Shown: positions 1 to 8,472 of the stretch, piece by piece
Position numbering within the stretch: position 1 is the first letter of the stretch
How the letters are laid out: every line of letters starts with the position of its first letter
DNA from: Micromonospora alfalfae
Lineage (GTDB): Bacteria; Actinomycetota; Actinomycetes; Mycobacteriales; Micromonosporaceae
Assembly (NCBI RefSeq): GCF_022230925.1
Contig: NZ_JAKKFH010000062.1
Span: forward strand, 124,001-188,000
Direction of reading: 5' to 3'
DNA: 64,000 nucleotides
Position numbers and translations under genes: made by a program
The notes under the pieces: model-generated
What the model saw: only the letters and a program-made list of their open reading frames with translations
Told to the model about the DNA's origin: nothing
The model's database searches: none

Positions 1-868
1 CGCCCGGCTGGGCTCCGGCGGCGCTCGCGGCGGCGGTGACGTGCTGCCAGCGGCGACGGACGGCAGGCCAGGCGCAGGCCGGGTCTTCTCCCGAGGCGAG
101 GGTGTTGGCGGCGTTCTCGGCCAGGGCGAGGGCTTGGCTGGCTTGGGCGGGGGTGTCGGCGGTGGCCGTGAGAGCGGAATACCACAGCTCGGCGGCCAGC
201 GTCAGTCCCGCGGTGTGGTCGGCGAGGTCACGGATCGTCTGTTCGCGCCGTGCGAGAAGCGCGGCGCGTACCTGCTGCTGGCGGGCGCGGTCGAGAGCGG
301 TCGCGCCCGCCAAATCGAGGGGGGCCGTTGGGACGCGGCCGGCGCGGGCGTCGAGCAGCGCGAGCAGCCCGGTCTGGGCGGGACCGGGCAGGGTGCCCCC
401 GTCCAGAATCGGCGCCAGTAGCTGTTCCAGGACAGCCGGGTCGGCTGCGGCGGCGGATGCGCGGAATCGTTCACTGTCGAGGTAGGCGTCGTCGACCGAT
501 GCGGGCTGGTGGACGAGCGTTGCCACGGTGCGGGCGAATCGATGACATGCACCGGGTGAGGTGCTGTCGGGGAAGAGTCGGCCGCGCAGGGCACCGGTCG
601 CCTGCTTAGCGTCGGGCCGGTGCGCCACGAGTAGCGCCAGTGAGGTAAGGGGTAGGTCCGTTCGCTCGTCGAGCGCGCGGGCGATCCGATCGGCGGCCAG
701 GGCGGCGGTGATCGACAGCAGCGCCCGCACGGTCGCGGGTTCGGGGTCAGCGGTCGTGGCCAGGAGCACGGCGAGGTCGACGTCCTCGTCGCCGTGGTGG
801 CTAAGCAACGGGGACTCGGCCAGGGGCAGGAAGATCCGCTTAGGCGTGGGGCGTGCGGCGGTGGTCAT
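1..868 (-). CDS. Unknown protein, C-terminus beyond window edge
   Basis: An uninterrupted minus-strand frame runs from an ATG at 868 to the left edge, giving at least 289 residues (MTTAARPTPKRIFLPLAESP at the start). I read it directly by reverse-complementing; it has no stop in the window. The start overlaps the stop of the radical SAM gene by 4 bases (ATGA), so translation is probably coupled. The sequence is Ala/Leu-rich and mostly helical, with no signal peptide, membrane span or catalytic motif that I recognise. It is the last visible gene of a four-gene operon (GH3-like, Ldh-like, radical SAM, this). It may be a partner of the radical SAM enzyme, but that is inference from position only. 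Confidence 0.75.
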   Translation of the reverse strand, partial: MTTAARPTPKRIFLPLAESPLLSHHGDEDVDLAVLLATTADPEPATVRALLSITAALAADRIARALDERTDLPLTSLALLVAHRPDAKQATGALRGRLFPDSTSPGACHRFARTVATLVHQPASVDDAYLDSERFRASAAAADPAVLEQLLAPILDGGTLPGPAQTGLLALLDARAGRVPTAPLDLAGATALDRARQQQVRAALLARREQTIRDLADHTAGLTLAAELWYSALTATADTPAQASQALALAENAANTLASGEDPACAWPAVRRRWQHVTAAASAAGAQPG

Positions 869-2454
869 CGGGTGATCCTTCCGGCGACGAGTTCGGCGGC
901 CTGCCGGGCGGTGTGCACCGGGAAGAGCAGGTTCTGGCGCAAGAACGTTCGTTCGAACGGGCTCAGCTCGGCGTGCACGACGGTGGTGATGCCGGTGATG
1001 TCCACGCGCGCGTCGGGCCGGCCGATGCGTGCCAGGAGGTGCCGGACTGTTCCCTCGTCCGGCGGCTGGGCTGCCGCGCACACCTCGTGCTGGGCTGCGG
1101 GGCAGCGCAGTCGGCAGTTGGTGGTGGGCTGGTCGTAGTGGCCGTTGTAGTCGGGGATGTGGCTGCCGCGTTCCACCGCTCGACCGCACGAGGATCGTTT
1201 CAGGACTGCGGGGCGCCAGTCTGGGGCGACGTCGGCGTACACCTCGTCGAAGGCCGCCATGATCCGCGCTTCCGTGCCGGCGGTGAGCAGCTTCTTGCCG
1301 GGGGTGAAGGACCCTGCCGGCAGCGGCAGGCCGTAGGACATGAAGGACTGGACGTGGTCGTCGGCGAACTTCAGCCCGCCGAGGACCACCGTGCGGGCGT
1401 CGGCGTCCTTGAAGGTCTGCCAGACGTGACGCAGGTGGGCGTCGGTGGTGTTGAGCCCTTCGGCGATCGGCCGGTAGTACGCCAGCACGTTGATCTTCTC
1501 GGAGTGCAGGATGCGGCGCAGGAACCGAAGCCTGCGCCCACGGTTTGGCGGCTCGATTGACTCGGGCATGGCGGCGTAGCAGACGTTGATGTCGAGGTCG
1601 ACGTGGACGAGGGATTCCAGGCAGTCGATCTGCTCGTCAGAGAGGGTGTACTTCGTGATGCACGAGACGCGGTTGGTCAGGCCGAGCTCGTCGAGCAGCT
1701 GCAACGCACGCCAGGTCCGCGGCCACAGCTTCGGCAGGAACGCCTCGGAGGTGGACATGTGCAGGCCGATGGGCGTGTGGTGCGGGGTGAACCACGGGTG
1801 CGACAGCAGCCGCGCGACGACATCCTCGGGCTCGAGGAACCCGGTCGGCTCCCAGGAGCCGAGGTAGCCGTCGACGGTGTCGCCTTCGCGCCGATAGCAG
1901 TAGGCGCACATCAGGGGGCAGCCGATGCCGAAGTCGGCGGACATGCCGCCCTTCATCTGCGAGATCATGTAGCTGGTGTTCAACCCGTCGGGACCGGCGG
2001 TGGCCTGGCTCGCGGCGATCTGCTCGACCGTGGCTTTCGGCACGAACCCGGCAGGGAGCACCGACTTGAGCGCGTACGGGGCGTCCGGGGTGCCGACGAC
2101 GCCGGGCCACGCGAAGGCGCAGCGCAGCGCGAATCCCAGGGCGTCGCTCTGGTCCGCGTCGAGGTGGTGGGTGCGGGTGAGCGCAGCGATCGTGCGGGCG
2201 GGTAGTTCCTGTAGCGGGATGCGGCGACCGGTGGGCTCGTGCAGCAGCCGGCCCGCAACGACGTCAGCCAGGGCCCGCTCCAACGCCCCGGCGGCGAGTT
2301 GACGCGCCGCGTTCACGACCGGGTAGGGGTCGGATAGGTCGAGGACGGCTTGCAGGCGGCGGGCGACCTCGGATCGGGCCGCACCTCGGTAGAGGGCTGG
2401 TTGGTCGGCGGCCAGGGGGCCGGCGAGGGTCGGTGTGCTGGTCGGACTGCTCAC
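865..2454 (-). CDS. Radical SAM protein (SPL-like architecture)
   Basis: The protein has a CPLMCAYCY motif, the CxxxCxxC signature that holds the radical SAM [4Fe-4S] cluster, about 170 residues from the N-terminus. A second Cys-rich stretch near the C-terminus (SCGRAVERG, then CRLRC and EVCAA) may bind an auxiliary cluster or zinc. I chose GTG at 2454, which overlaps the upstream stop by 4 bases (GTGA) and has GGAG 5 bases upstream; the open frame continues to 2508. Radical SAM enzymes cleave SAM to a 5'-deoxyadenosyl radical; the substrate here is unknown. The general layout resembles spore-photoproduct-lyase-like radical SAM proteins, but I cannot assign DNA repair. The operon context (GH3-like and Ldh-like genes) fits modification or breakdown of a small molecule better. 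Confidence 0.85.
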   Translation of the reverse strand: MSSPTSTPTLAGPLAADQPALYRGAARSEVARRLQAVLDLSDPYPVVNAARQLAAGALERALADVVAGRLLHEPTGRRIPLQELPARTIAALTRTHHLDADQSDALGFALRCAFAWPGVVGTPDAPYALKSVLPAGFVPKATVEQIAASQATAGPDGLNTSYMISQMKGGMSADFGIGCPLMCAYCYRREGDTVDGYLGSWEPTGFLEPEDVVARLLSHPWFTPHHTPIGLHMSTSEAFLPKLWPRTWRALQLLDELGLTNRVSCITKYTLSDEQIDCLESLVHVDLDINVCYAAMPESIEPPNRGRRLRFLRRILHSEKINVLAYYRPIAEGLNTTDAHLRHVWQTFKDADARTVVLGGLKFADDHVQSFMSYGLPLPAGSFTPGKKLLTAGTEARIMAAFDEVYADVAPDWRPAVLKRSSCGRAVERGSHIPDYNGHYDQPTTNCRLRCPAAQHEVCAAAQPPDEGTVRHLLARIGRPDARVDITGITTVVHAELSPFERTFLRQNLLFPVHTARQAAELVAGRITR

Positions 2455-3506
2455 ATCTGCTCCTTCTGTGATCCGGTGGTGGCGTCGAGGGGTTCGGGTT
2501 GGATCCATCCGTGGGGAGCACGGACGTTCACGCGACGACCGGCCTCGATGAGCGCGGCCATGTCGCCGGCGTCGAGGGCGATGCCGTCCTGGCGGGCCCG
2601 GTCACGCTGGGACCAGGCGCGATCCCCCGGCATCCGGGCACCTTGCTCGCGCACCGCCTGGGCGACAGCGGCTACGCCCGAAGCGAGCGACTCGGCGACG
2701 GCGAGGCGGTGAGGGTCGACCGCCACGACCAGCAGCCCTCGACCGTCGTCACCCGTCGGCAAGGGGGCGTTCCCGGTCAGCGCGCCGACCAGCAGCTCCA
2801 AGACGATCGCCAGGGCTTGGCCGCGCTCGCCCTCCGGCAACAGCGCCACAGCGAGGCCCGGATCGTGGACCCAATGCCCGCTCGCGTCGAGCGCGGATCC
2901 GTTGGGCAACGCCTGTCCCGTGCGGGCCAGCTGGTGGAGGCGGCCCCAGGACATCGCGGCAGCGGCCAGGTCCACCAGCACCGGGCGCTGAGGGTCCGGA
3001 CCTGGAACGGCGACCGCCAGCGCGCTGCTGCCCAGGACCGGCGCGCTACTGCCGCCGTGCAGGGCCACGCTGCGCGCCGACGCCTGCGCGGCGGCCACGC
3101 CCACCAGGCCACGCCGGGCCAGCTGAGCGGCGGGAATGCCGAGCGCGCCGACGTGACCGGCCCGACGAACGGTCACGGCGGCGATGCCACAACGCCGCGC
3201 ACGGAGCATCGCCGCGGCGACCGCCAAGCGGGCGGCTACCGGCCCCGGGGCCAGGTCGGCGTCCACGACCAGGACCGCTTCCTCGTCCTGCACGATCCGA
3301 ATCAGGGGACGCGGGTTCAGGTGCCCGGTTCGCAGCTTGTCCAGGTAGCCGGGGGCCAATCGGCTGCCGTGGCCGGGTATGCCACGAAGGTCAGCCTCGA
3401 CGTGCGTATCGGCCATCACGCGCGCCCCGGCTCGGGTCATCCCCGCGGCCTCATATAGGCATTGCAAGAAGCTGGCGAGCTGGCCGGCCGGAACCCGGGT
3501 CACCAC
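2451..3506 (-). CDS. Ldh-family (malate/lactate dehydrogenase-like) oxidoreductase
   Basis: About 351 residues with the features of the Ldh (COG2055) NAD(P)-dependent oxidoreductase family, which reduces or oxidises 2-keto/2-hydroxy acids such as malate, L-lactate, ureidoglycolate or 2,3-diketogulonate. The family's GH(F/V)GA motif is visible as RAGHVGALG near residue 120. There is no membrane span, so it is cytoplasmic. Start: GTG at 3506 or the adjacent GTG at 3503; the latter gives the 4-base GTGA overlap seen throughout the operon. The stop overlaps the radical SAM start. The true substrate cannot be read from the sequence. Confidence 0.8.
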   Translation of the reverse strand: MVTRVPAGQLASFLQCLYEAAGMTRAGARVMADTHVEADLRGIPGHGSRLAPGYLDKLRTGHLNPRPLIRIVQDEEAVLVVDADLAPGPVAARLAVAAAMLRARRCGIAAVTVRRAGHVGALGIPAAQLARRGLVGVAAAQASARSVALHGGSSAPVLGSSALAVAVPGPDPQRPVLVDLAAAAMSWGRLHQLARTGQALPNGSALDASGHWVHDPGLAVALLPEGERGQALAIVLELLVGALTGNAPLPTGDDGRGLLVVAVDPHRLAVAESLASGVAAVAQAVREQGARMPGDRAWSQRDRARQDGIALDAGDMAALIEAGRRVNVRAPHGWIQPEPLDATTGSQKEQM

Positions 3507-5098
3507 GACACACCGGAGACGGGTACGACACCGTGGGCGCGGCCGTCGACGAGCAGGATTCGGGCCACCGCCGCGACGGAGGCCCAGTGCGGGCTGAACG
3601 CGGCCACCAACACGGGCGCGGGCGAACCGGCCAGGTCGTCGACATCACCGAACGCGACCTGAACTACCGTCCGCCCGCGCTCGACCAGCCGGGTGGCTTC
3701 CTGGGCAGCTCTGCTCGGACCCGCGATTGTGGTGCGGGTGTCGTAGCCGTACACGATCACCGGACCGGCCGTCGGCACTGGAGCGCCGACCGGCACCTGC
3801 ACCACACGGTGACGCGCGGCGAGCAGCGTGGGCAGATAGTCCGGCGTTAAGCGGGCACTGTCGGCCCGCCGCTGCCCCTCGTCAGGCACCCGCATCAAGG
3901 CCAGCACCTTGCCGGACGGCACGTCCAGCGGAAGGACCCGGTCTCCGCGCACCACCGCCACCGAACGGTCAGCAATCCGTTCCGCCGCACGCCAGGCCGC
4001 CGCGTTCGCCGACGGCCAGTCCGGTCGGAGCGAGCTAGGCGTCAGGCCGTATCGCCGGTGCAGTGCCTGCACACGGTCCACGGCCTCGCCGATGCGCTGG
4101 CGGTCGATCACGCCCTGCTCGACCGCCGTCGTCAGCGCCTGCACCACCTCCGCGCGCCGCCGAACCGCCGCCATCCGCGCCGCCAACGAGCTACGCCCCC
4201 GGGAAACCTCCGAGTCCAGCATCACGATGTCCACCCCGGCGGCCACCGCGGCGACCGCCGCGCGCGCCACCCCCCCGAGCGGCTCGTGCACCGCAGGAAT
4301 CGACAAGTTCTCGCTCACCACCACGCCGCCGAAGCCCAGCTCGTCACGCAACAGGCCAAGCACGCGCGGCGATGCCAATGCCGGCTTGTTGTCTACGGCG
4401 AGCACGGTGTGACTGCCGACCATCACGCACGCCACCTGCGCGTCGATCGCCGCTCGAAACGGCAGCAGCGCACCTGAACCGAGTCGGTCGACCACCGGCG
4501 CGACGTGGTGCGGGTCCCCACCAACCCCGCCCAGACCGGGAAAGTGCTTGGCGGTCGCCGCGACGCCGGCCCGCTGCAATCCGCGTACGTACGCTGCCGC
4601 CAACAGCCCAACCCGTTCAGGATCGGAGCCGAAGGCGCGAGCGCCAACAGCAGCAGCCGCCGGCCACCCCGTGGTGTCGCACACCGGCGCCAAATTCCAG
4701 GTCAACCCCACCGCGCGCAGCTGCTCACCGATCGTCGCCCCAGCGAGCTCGGCCAGGTCCTCGTCCCCCGCAGCCCCGAGCGCCAGGTTTCCCGGTAACT
4801 GGGCCGCGCCTGGCCAGTCCAGCGCGTTCAACCGGCCGCCTTCCTGGTTCACGCTCAGCAACAGCGGCAGCGAACAGGCCGAGTTCTCGCTCGCCGTCCG
4901 GGTGACCTGGCTCAGCCGGGCCGGGCCTGCGACGATGGCCTTACTGATTCGGCCCGGCTCACTGCCGGCCTGCTCGTGCAGTGACTGAGCGCAATCTTCG
5001 GGCCGTAGGGACATCCGGCCGGGACGCACCAGCAGATCAATGTCAGCGGTAAGGACGGGATCGACTCCTACCGGCTGGCCGGGAATCAGACGTGGCAT
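3500..5098 (-). CDS. Glycoside hydrolase family 3 (NagZ-like) protein, unusual nucleophile
   Basis: A 532-residue GH3 N-domain protein. The NagZ hallmark KHFPGLGGVGGDPHH is present; its Asp-His pair corresponds to the acid/base dyad of NagZ enzymes, which remove N-acetylglucosamine from muropeptides. The strand that normally reads S/T-D-x-L-x-M and carries the Asp nucleophile reads SENLSI here, so the nucleophile position is Glu. The extra C-terminal 200 residues resemble the second GH3 domain. There is no signal peptide, so action is likely cytoplasmic. It is the first gene of the operon, transcribed away from the divergent regulator at 5357. The Asp-to-Glu change may mean altered chemistry (for example phosphorolysis) or loss of hydrolysis. 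Confidence 0.8.
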   Translation of the reverse strand: MPRLIPGQPVGVDPVLTADIDLLVRPGRMSLRPEDCAQSLHEQAGSEPGRISKAIVAGPARLSQVTRTASENSACSLPLLLSVNQEGGRLNALDWPGAAQLPGNLALGAAGDEDLAELAGATIGEQLRAVGLTWNLAPVCDTTGWPAAAAVGARAFGSDPERVGLLAAAYVRGLQRAGVAATAKHFPGLGGVGGDPHHVAPVVDRLGSGALLPFRAAIDAQVACVMVGSHTVLAVDNKPALASPRVLGLLRDELGFGGVVVSENLSIPAVHEPLGGVARAAVAAVAAGVDIVMLDSEVSRGRSSLAARMAAVRRRAEVVQALTTAVEQGVIDRQRIGEAVDRVQALHRRYGLTPSSLRPDWPSANAAAWRAAERIADRSVAVVRGDRVLPLDVPSGKVLALMRVPDEGQRRADSARLTPDYLPTLLAARHRVVQVPVGAPVPTAGPVIVYGYDTRTTIAGPSRAAQEATRLVERGRTVVQVAFGDVDDLAGSPAPVLVAAFSPHWASVAAVARILLVDGRAHGVVPVSGVSW

Positions 5099-5356
5099 GG
5101 CAGCTCTCCCTCGCGACCGCAGGTCGACTAGCGAGCATCAACCGCAGGACGCCGGAGTGACATCCGAGGCGCTGACGATGCCCACACATCGACCTTTGTC
5201 GGTTCGCAGCGCCTGGGGCAGGCATCAAAGCAGTGCCACTGGTGCCGCTCGCTCGGAACCTGGTGCGGATGGTGCGCTTCGCTGCCCGCCACTGACCGTG
5301 GCCGCTACTGTCAGGCCCGCGGCTGCACTACCGGCACCCGGAAGGGGGATCCCACC
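5099..5356. promoter_or_regulatory. Divergent intergenic region between GH3 operon and TPR-type regulator
   Basis: The 258 bases between the two divergent start codons must hold both promoters. I see no open frame with a convincing start and no clean consensus promoter or long palindrome. The short repeat of CAGCGCC/GGCGCTG type is too weak to call an operator. The regulator is a plausible ligand of this region by position. Confidence 0.4.
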
Positions 5357-6769
5357 GTGGAGGCCGAACCCACAACTTCCCGCGCCAACCGACGTCTGGC
5401 CGGCCTGCTCCGAGAGGCGCAATGGGGGCCCGAGGCCCTCGCCCGACGAATCAACTCGGCTCTGGTGGCCCGCGGCAGCACCCGCAGAGTCCACCCCAAG
5501 ACCCCCTACAAATGGGTCTCAGACGGCGCTGTGCCGCACGGTGACATACCCGAACTCGTCGTCGAGGTGCTTTCCGCCAAGCTCAGAATCGACCTGATGT
5601 TCGAGGACGTCTGGGGGGTAACCGCCCCGCGTTCGCATCCAGCGCTACTGGCGAATCACGCGATGGATCTACCCTGGGACAGCAACGGACTGCTCAGCCT
5701 CGTAGGAGGACCCGTGCCGACCCGTCGCACCGTCATCGCTGTCACCGGCGCCGCGCTCACCGCCCACGCCTGGACCGCGCTTCACCAGCCACACCCAGAC
5801 CTGATCGCGGCTGCCGGAGACGGCGGACCAGTCACCCCACCGCTACTCCACATGATCGACACCGTCGTCGCCCACGCACAACGGCTCGACGACCACCAGG
5901 GCGGCGCCGCCCGCGGATTCGTCAGTGACCAGTTCACCGCCGTAGCCCGGCTCCTGCGCCGCGCGTCCTACAACGCGGAGGCCGGCCGCCGCCTTGCCGC
6001 CGCACTAGCGCAGCTCGCCCAGACCGCTGGGTTCATGGCGTTCGATGCCAACGAGGACGGCCTCGCCCAACGCTGGTACCTCACTGCTCTACGCGCCGCG
6101 CACGCCGCTCGCGATCCCGGCCTAGCCGCCAGCATCTTGGCCCTCATGTCCAACCAAGCCGCTGACCGAGGCCACGCTCTCGACGCCCTGCAACTTGCCT
6201 CAGCAGCCCAAGAGTCGGCGGCAAAGGCTCCGCCCGCCGTCCGCTCGCTGGTAGCCGCCCGCAGCGGCCTCGCCCACGCCGTCGCCGGCGACCTCACCAG
6301 CTTCTTCCACATGCGCGAGAACACCCTCGCACTCGTCGACACCGCCCCCGACGCCCCGCTTCCCCCATGGGCGTCGTACATCGATCGGGTCGAACTGGAC
6401 GCGATCACCGGCCGAGGCCTCGTTGTACTGGCCGAGCGGGTACCGATTCAACGGCCAGCGATCCTTCGCCAAGCTGAACGGCTGCTCCACGCCCGCGCGC
6501 ACACCAGTCCCACCGACTCCCCGCAACGCTCCGCACTACGCCACGGTGCCTGGCTCAGCCTCGCCCACCACGCCGCCGGTGACCTCGACCTCGCGGTCAG
6601 CACAGCCCGCCTCGCCCTTGGCCGCCTACCCGCCGTCAGCTCCGTGCGCAGCGTCGCACTGCTACACCGACTGCACGACGAACTCGCCCCCGCCGCACCG
6701 CGCTCACCAGCGGTCCGCGACATCCTCCGTGAAATTCGTGAGTTGCCGCGGACATCACCCGCACGGTGA
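5357..6769 (+). CDS. HTH regulator with TPR-like helical repeats
   Basis: A 470-residue protein. Residues about 10-80 (RLAGLLREAQWGPEALARRI and following) form an XRE-like HTH region that includes the YKWVSDGAVP segment typical of actinobacterial regulators. The rest is an all-helical, Ala-rich array of TPR-like repeats with HAWTALHQP and repeated QAADRGHALDALQLA-type helices. Such proteins are common, poorly characterised regulators in Streptomyces and Micromonospora and often sit next to biosynthetic or catabolic operons. It is divergent from the GH3/Ldh/radical SAM operon and probably controls it. ATG at 5357 is preceded by a GGGGGAT-like purine run. Confidence 0.75.
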   Translation: MEAEPTTSRANRRLAGLLREAQWGPEALARRINSALVARGSTRRVHPKTPYKWVSDGAVPHGDIPELVVEVLSAKLRIDLMFEDVWGVTAPRSHPALLANHAMDLPWDSNGLLSLVGGPVPTRRTVIAVTGAALTAHAWTALHQPHPDLIAAAGDGGPVTPPLLHMIDTVVAHAQRLDDHQGGAARGFVSDQFTAVARLLRRASYNAEAGRRLAAALAQLAQTAGFMAFDANEDGLAQRWYLTALRAAHAARDPGLAASILALMSNQAADRGHALDALQLASAAQESAAKAPPAVRSLVAARSGLAHAVAGDLTSFFHMRENTLALVDTAPDAPLPPWASYIDRVELDAITGRGLVVLAERVPIQRPAILRQAERLLHARAHTSPTDSPQRSALRHGAWLSLAHHAAGDLDLAVSTARLALGRLPAVSSVRSVALLHRLHDELAPAAPRSPAVRDILREIRELPRTSPAR

Positions 6770-6968
6770 TCACTTCGGAAGGTCGTGCATGTCTCCTGCC
6801 CGCGGCATCACCGGTGGACACTCACCGGGCTCGGTGTGCTCGCGTTTGCCCGCTGCTTGGCATCGCGCAAGAAGCACGCCGCACGTTTCCTTGGCCGAGC
6901 GGATATCCGCAGGCGGATCGCTTCTGCGTGACGTGGGCAAGGCTATCTCGCGTAGCGGAGGGGGTCCT

Positions 6969-7213
6969 GTGAGCGCTGTCGATCCGGTGTTCGCCTGTGT
7001 GCCGGAGCGCTACTACACCCACAATGAGCACCGAGGCGAAACCCTGCACCGCTCCGCAGCAGAAGCCATCCAACGCGACGTGATCGCCCTCGACGTCAAC
7101 GAAGGCGCCCGCGTGCTGGAGATCGGCACTGGCACGGGATACTCCGGCGCGTTGCTCGCCGCGCGAGCCGGGGCCACCGGCCTCGTGACCAGCATCGACA
7201 TCAGCGACCACTT
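6969..7213 (+). pseudogene. Protein-L-isoaspartate O-methyltransferase, 5' fragment
   Basis: From GTG 6969 (preceded by GGAGGGGG) the frame encodes about 82 residues: VSAVDPVFACVPERYYTHNE, then the SAM-binding core VLEIGTGTGYSGALLA and VTSIDIS. This is the N-terminal part of a PCMT-type methyltransferase, which repairs isoaspartyl residues or modifies peptides. It stops abruptly at the left end of the IS5-type element. The sequence on the other side of the element is not the rest of this gene, so this is a broken remnant, not a simple insertion. Confidence 0.8.
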
Positions 7214-7830
7214 ACAACTCCTAACGAAATGATGTTGGGCGTAACGCGGGGACGTGAGGGTCGTTCTGCCTGAACGTGAGGAGGGGTGAGCAGCCGCCGT
7301 GGATCGTCTCGGACGACCTCTGGGCCGAGATCGCGCCGCTGCTGCCGCCCCGACCACCACGGCGGCACCGGTTCCCCGGCCGTAAGCCCCTCGACGACCG
7401 CAAGGTGTTGTGCGGGATCCTGTTCGTGCTCTACACCGCGATCCCGTGGGAGTACCTGCCCCAAGAGCTCGGGTTCGGGGCGGGGATGACCTGCTGGCGC
7501 CGGTTGCGGGACTGGAACGACGCCGGGGTGTGGCAACGCCTGCACGAAACACTGCTCGGCAAGCTGAGGGCCGCCGACCAGCTTGACATGTCTCGGGCGG
7601 TGATCGACGGCACGCACATCCGGGCCCTGAAGGGCGGCCCAAAACCGGTCCGAGCCCGGTCGATCGCCGCAAGCCAGGCTCGAAACACCACGTCATCACC
7701 GACGCGGGCGGCATCCCCCTCGCCGTCACACTGACCGGCGGCAACCGCCACGACGTCACCCAACCTCACCCTCGCCTGCGCCATCATCTGCTGGCGCCGG
7801 CTCCAACACTCAAAGAGTTAGGAGTTCTAA
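7210..7830 (+). mobile_element. Internally deleted IS5-family insertion sequence
   Basis: The ends carry a perfect 10-bp inverted repeat (AACTCCTAAC at 7216-7225 and GTTAGGAGTT at 7817-7826), extendable outward with one mismatch. Between them is a transposase whose N-terminal and extreme C-terminal parts are both present but whose middle is missing. The element is about 0.6 kb, shorter than a normal 0.8-0.9-kb IS of this type. No exact target duplication is visible. Confidence 0.8.
7276..7821 (+). pseudogene. IS5-family transposase, frameshifted and internally deleted
   Basis: The first frame (7276-7734) encodes the DUF4096-like N-domain (IAPLLPPRPPRRHRFPGRKP) and reaches the first catalytic Asp (AVIDGTHIRALKGG). 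Reading shifted by -1 around AAAACC (about 7643) continues into KTGPSPVDRRKPGSKHHVIT and TLTGGNRHDVT, as in two-ORF IS5 elements that use programmed frameshifting. Right after DVT the sequence jumps to NLTLACAIICWRRLQHSKS and a stop at 7821, the usual extreme C-terminus. The segment with the second Asp and the Glu is deleted, so no active enzyme can be made. Such a remnant could only be moved in trans. Confidence 0.8.
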
Positions 7831-7961
7831 GTCATCCGACCATCGCGTCGGCGCTGAATGGCGACCGGTACGTCGATTTGCGCACCCTCGCCAGCCTGGA
7901 AGTCGCCTTGGGTGTCGAGCTATACCCCGTCCGCCTGTACCAGAGACTGCAGGCGGAATGA
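7829..7961 (+). pseudogene. HTH regulator, 3' fragment
   Basis: Directly right of the IS an open frame gives HPTIASALNGDRYVDLRTLA, then SLEVALGVELYP and a stop at 7959-7961. The pattern TIxxALNGxRYxDLxTLxxLExALG is the second half of an XRE-type HTH (recognition helix plus helix 4). It has no start codon of its own. It does not belong to the methyltransferase left of the IS, so two different genes were joined at this element. Confidence 0.7.
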
Positions 7962-8052
7962 CCCGCATCGCTTGACGGACGAGCAGTCCATCCGGGCCGG
8001 GCTACTCGGTGTGGCCGACTTCAGGCTGACCCCCACCGCTGCCACAAGCCCA

Positions 8053-8472
8053 TCAACCAATACGCCACAACCTCCGATATGCGAGACGGTGCAAAGCGGC
8101 AAGAAGCTGCTCTTTCTCGGCGAGTGTGGTGCGAGGGTCGGTGAATCGGTCGCGGACGGCCACAAGAAGCGCTTCCATCGCTGGATCTGCCACGGGCACC
8201 TCCGGCGGCGGTGTTTTTTGCGGCAGCGGGGTGAGGGCGCGCAGGGCAGCGCCGAGCGGGAGGTCCAGGGCCGCGCAGAACGCCCGCACTTTGGGCAGCT
8301 CTGGATGATGCTGCCAGTCACCGGATAGCCACCGGAAGATGGTTGAGCGTCCGATGCCGCAACGGGCCGCCACTTGCTTGATCGACCAGTCATGGTCGTC
8401 GTGAGCGGCGTCGACTGCACGGCGCACGAACTGGGCAAACCGGTCCTGTGCTGCCTGTTCGGCATCACCCAT
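8053..8472 (-). CDS. XRE-family HTH regulator
   Basis: 139 residues from ATG 8472 (MGDAEQAAQDRF). Residues about 25-75 read WSIKQVAARCGIGRSTIFRW then LSGDWQHHPELPKVRAFCAAL, a clear XRE-type helix-turn-helix. The C-terminus (MEALLVAVRDRF and LAEKEQLLAALHRLAY) is helical and likely mediates dimerisation. A TTG 12 codons upstream has a better ribosome site (GGAGGGG, 6-base gap), so the true start may be there. The longer open frame (to 8772) has no homology-like features and is not supported. The target is unknown; the gene stands alone on the minus strand. Confidence 0.7.
   Translation of the reverse strand: MGDAEQAAQDRFAQFVRRAVDAAHDDHDWSIKQVAARCGIGRSTIFRWLSGDWQHHPELPKVRAFCAALDLPLGAALRALTPLPQKTPPPEVPVADPAMEALLVAVRDRFTDPRTTLAEKEQLLAALHRLAYRRLWRIG

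Noticed and set aside
7200..7840. Target-site duplication of the deleted IS
   Set aside because: The flanks CTTA and CTAA are not identical direct repeats and the flanking genes differ, so none can be claimed.
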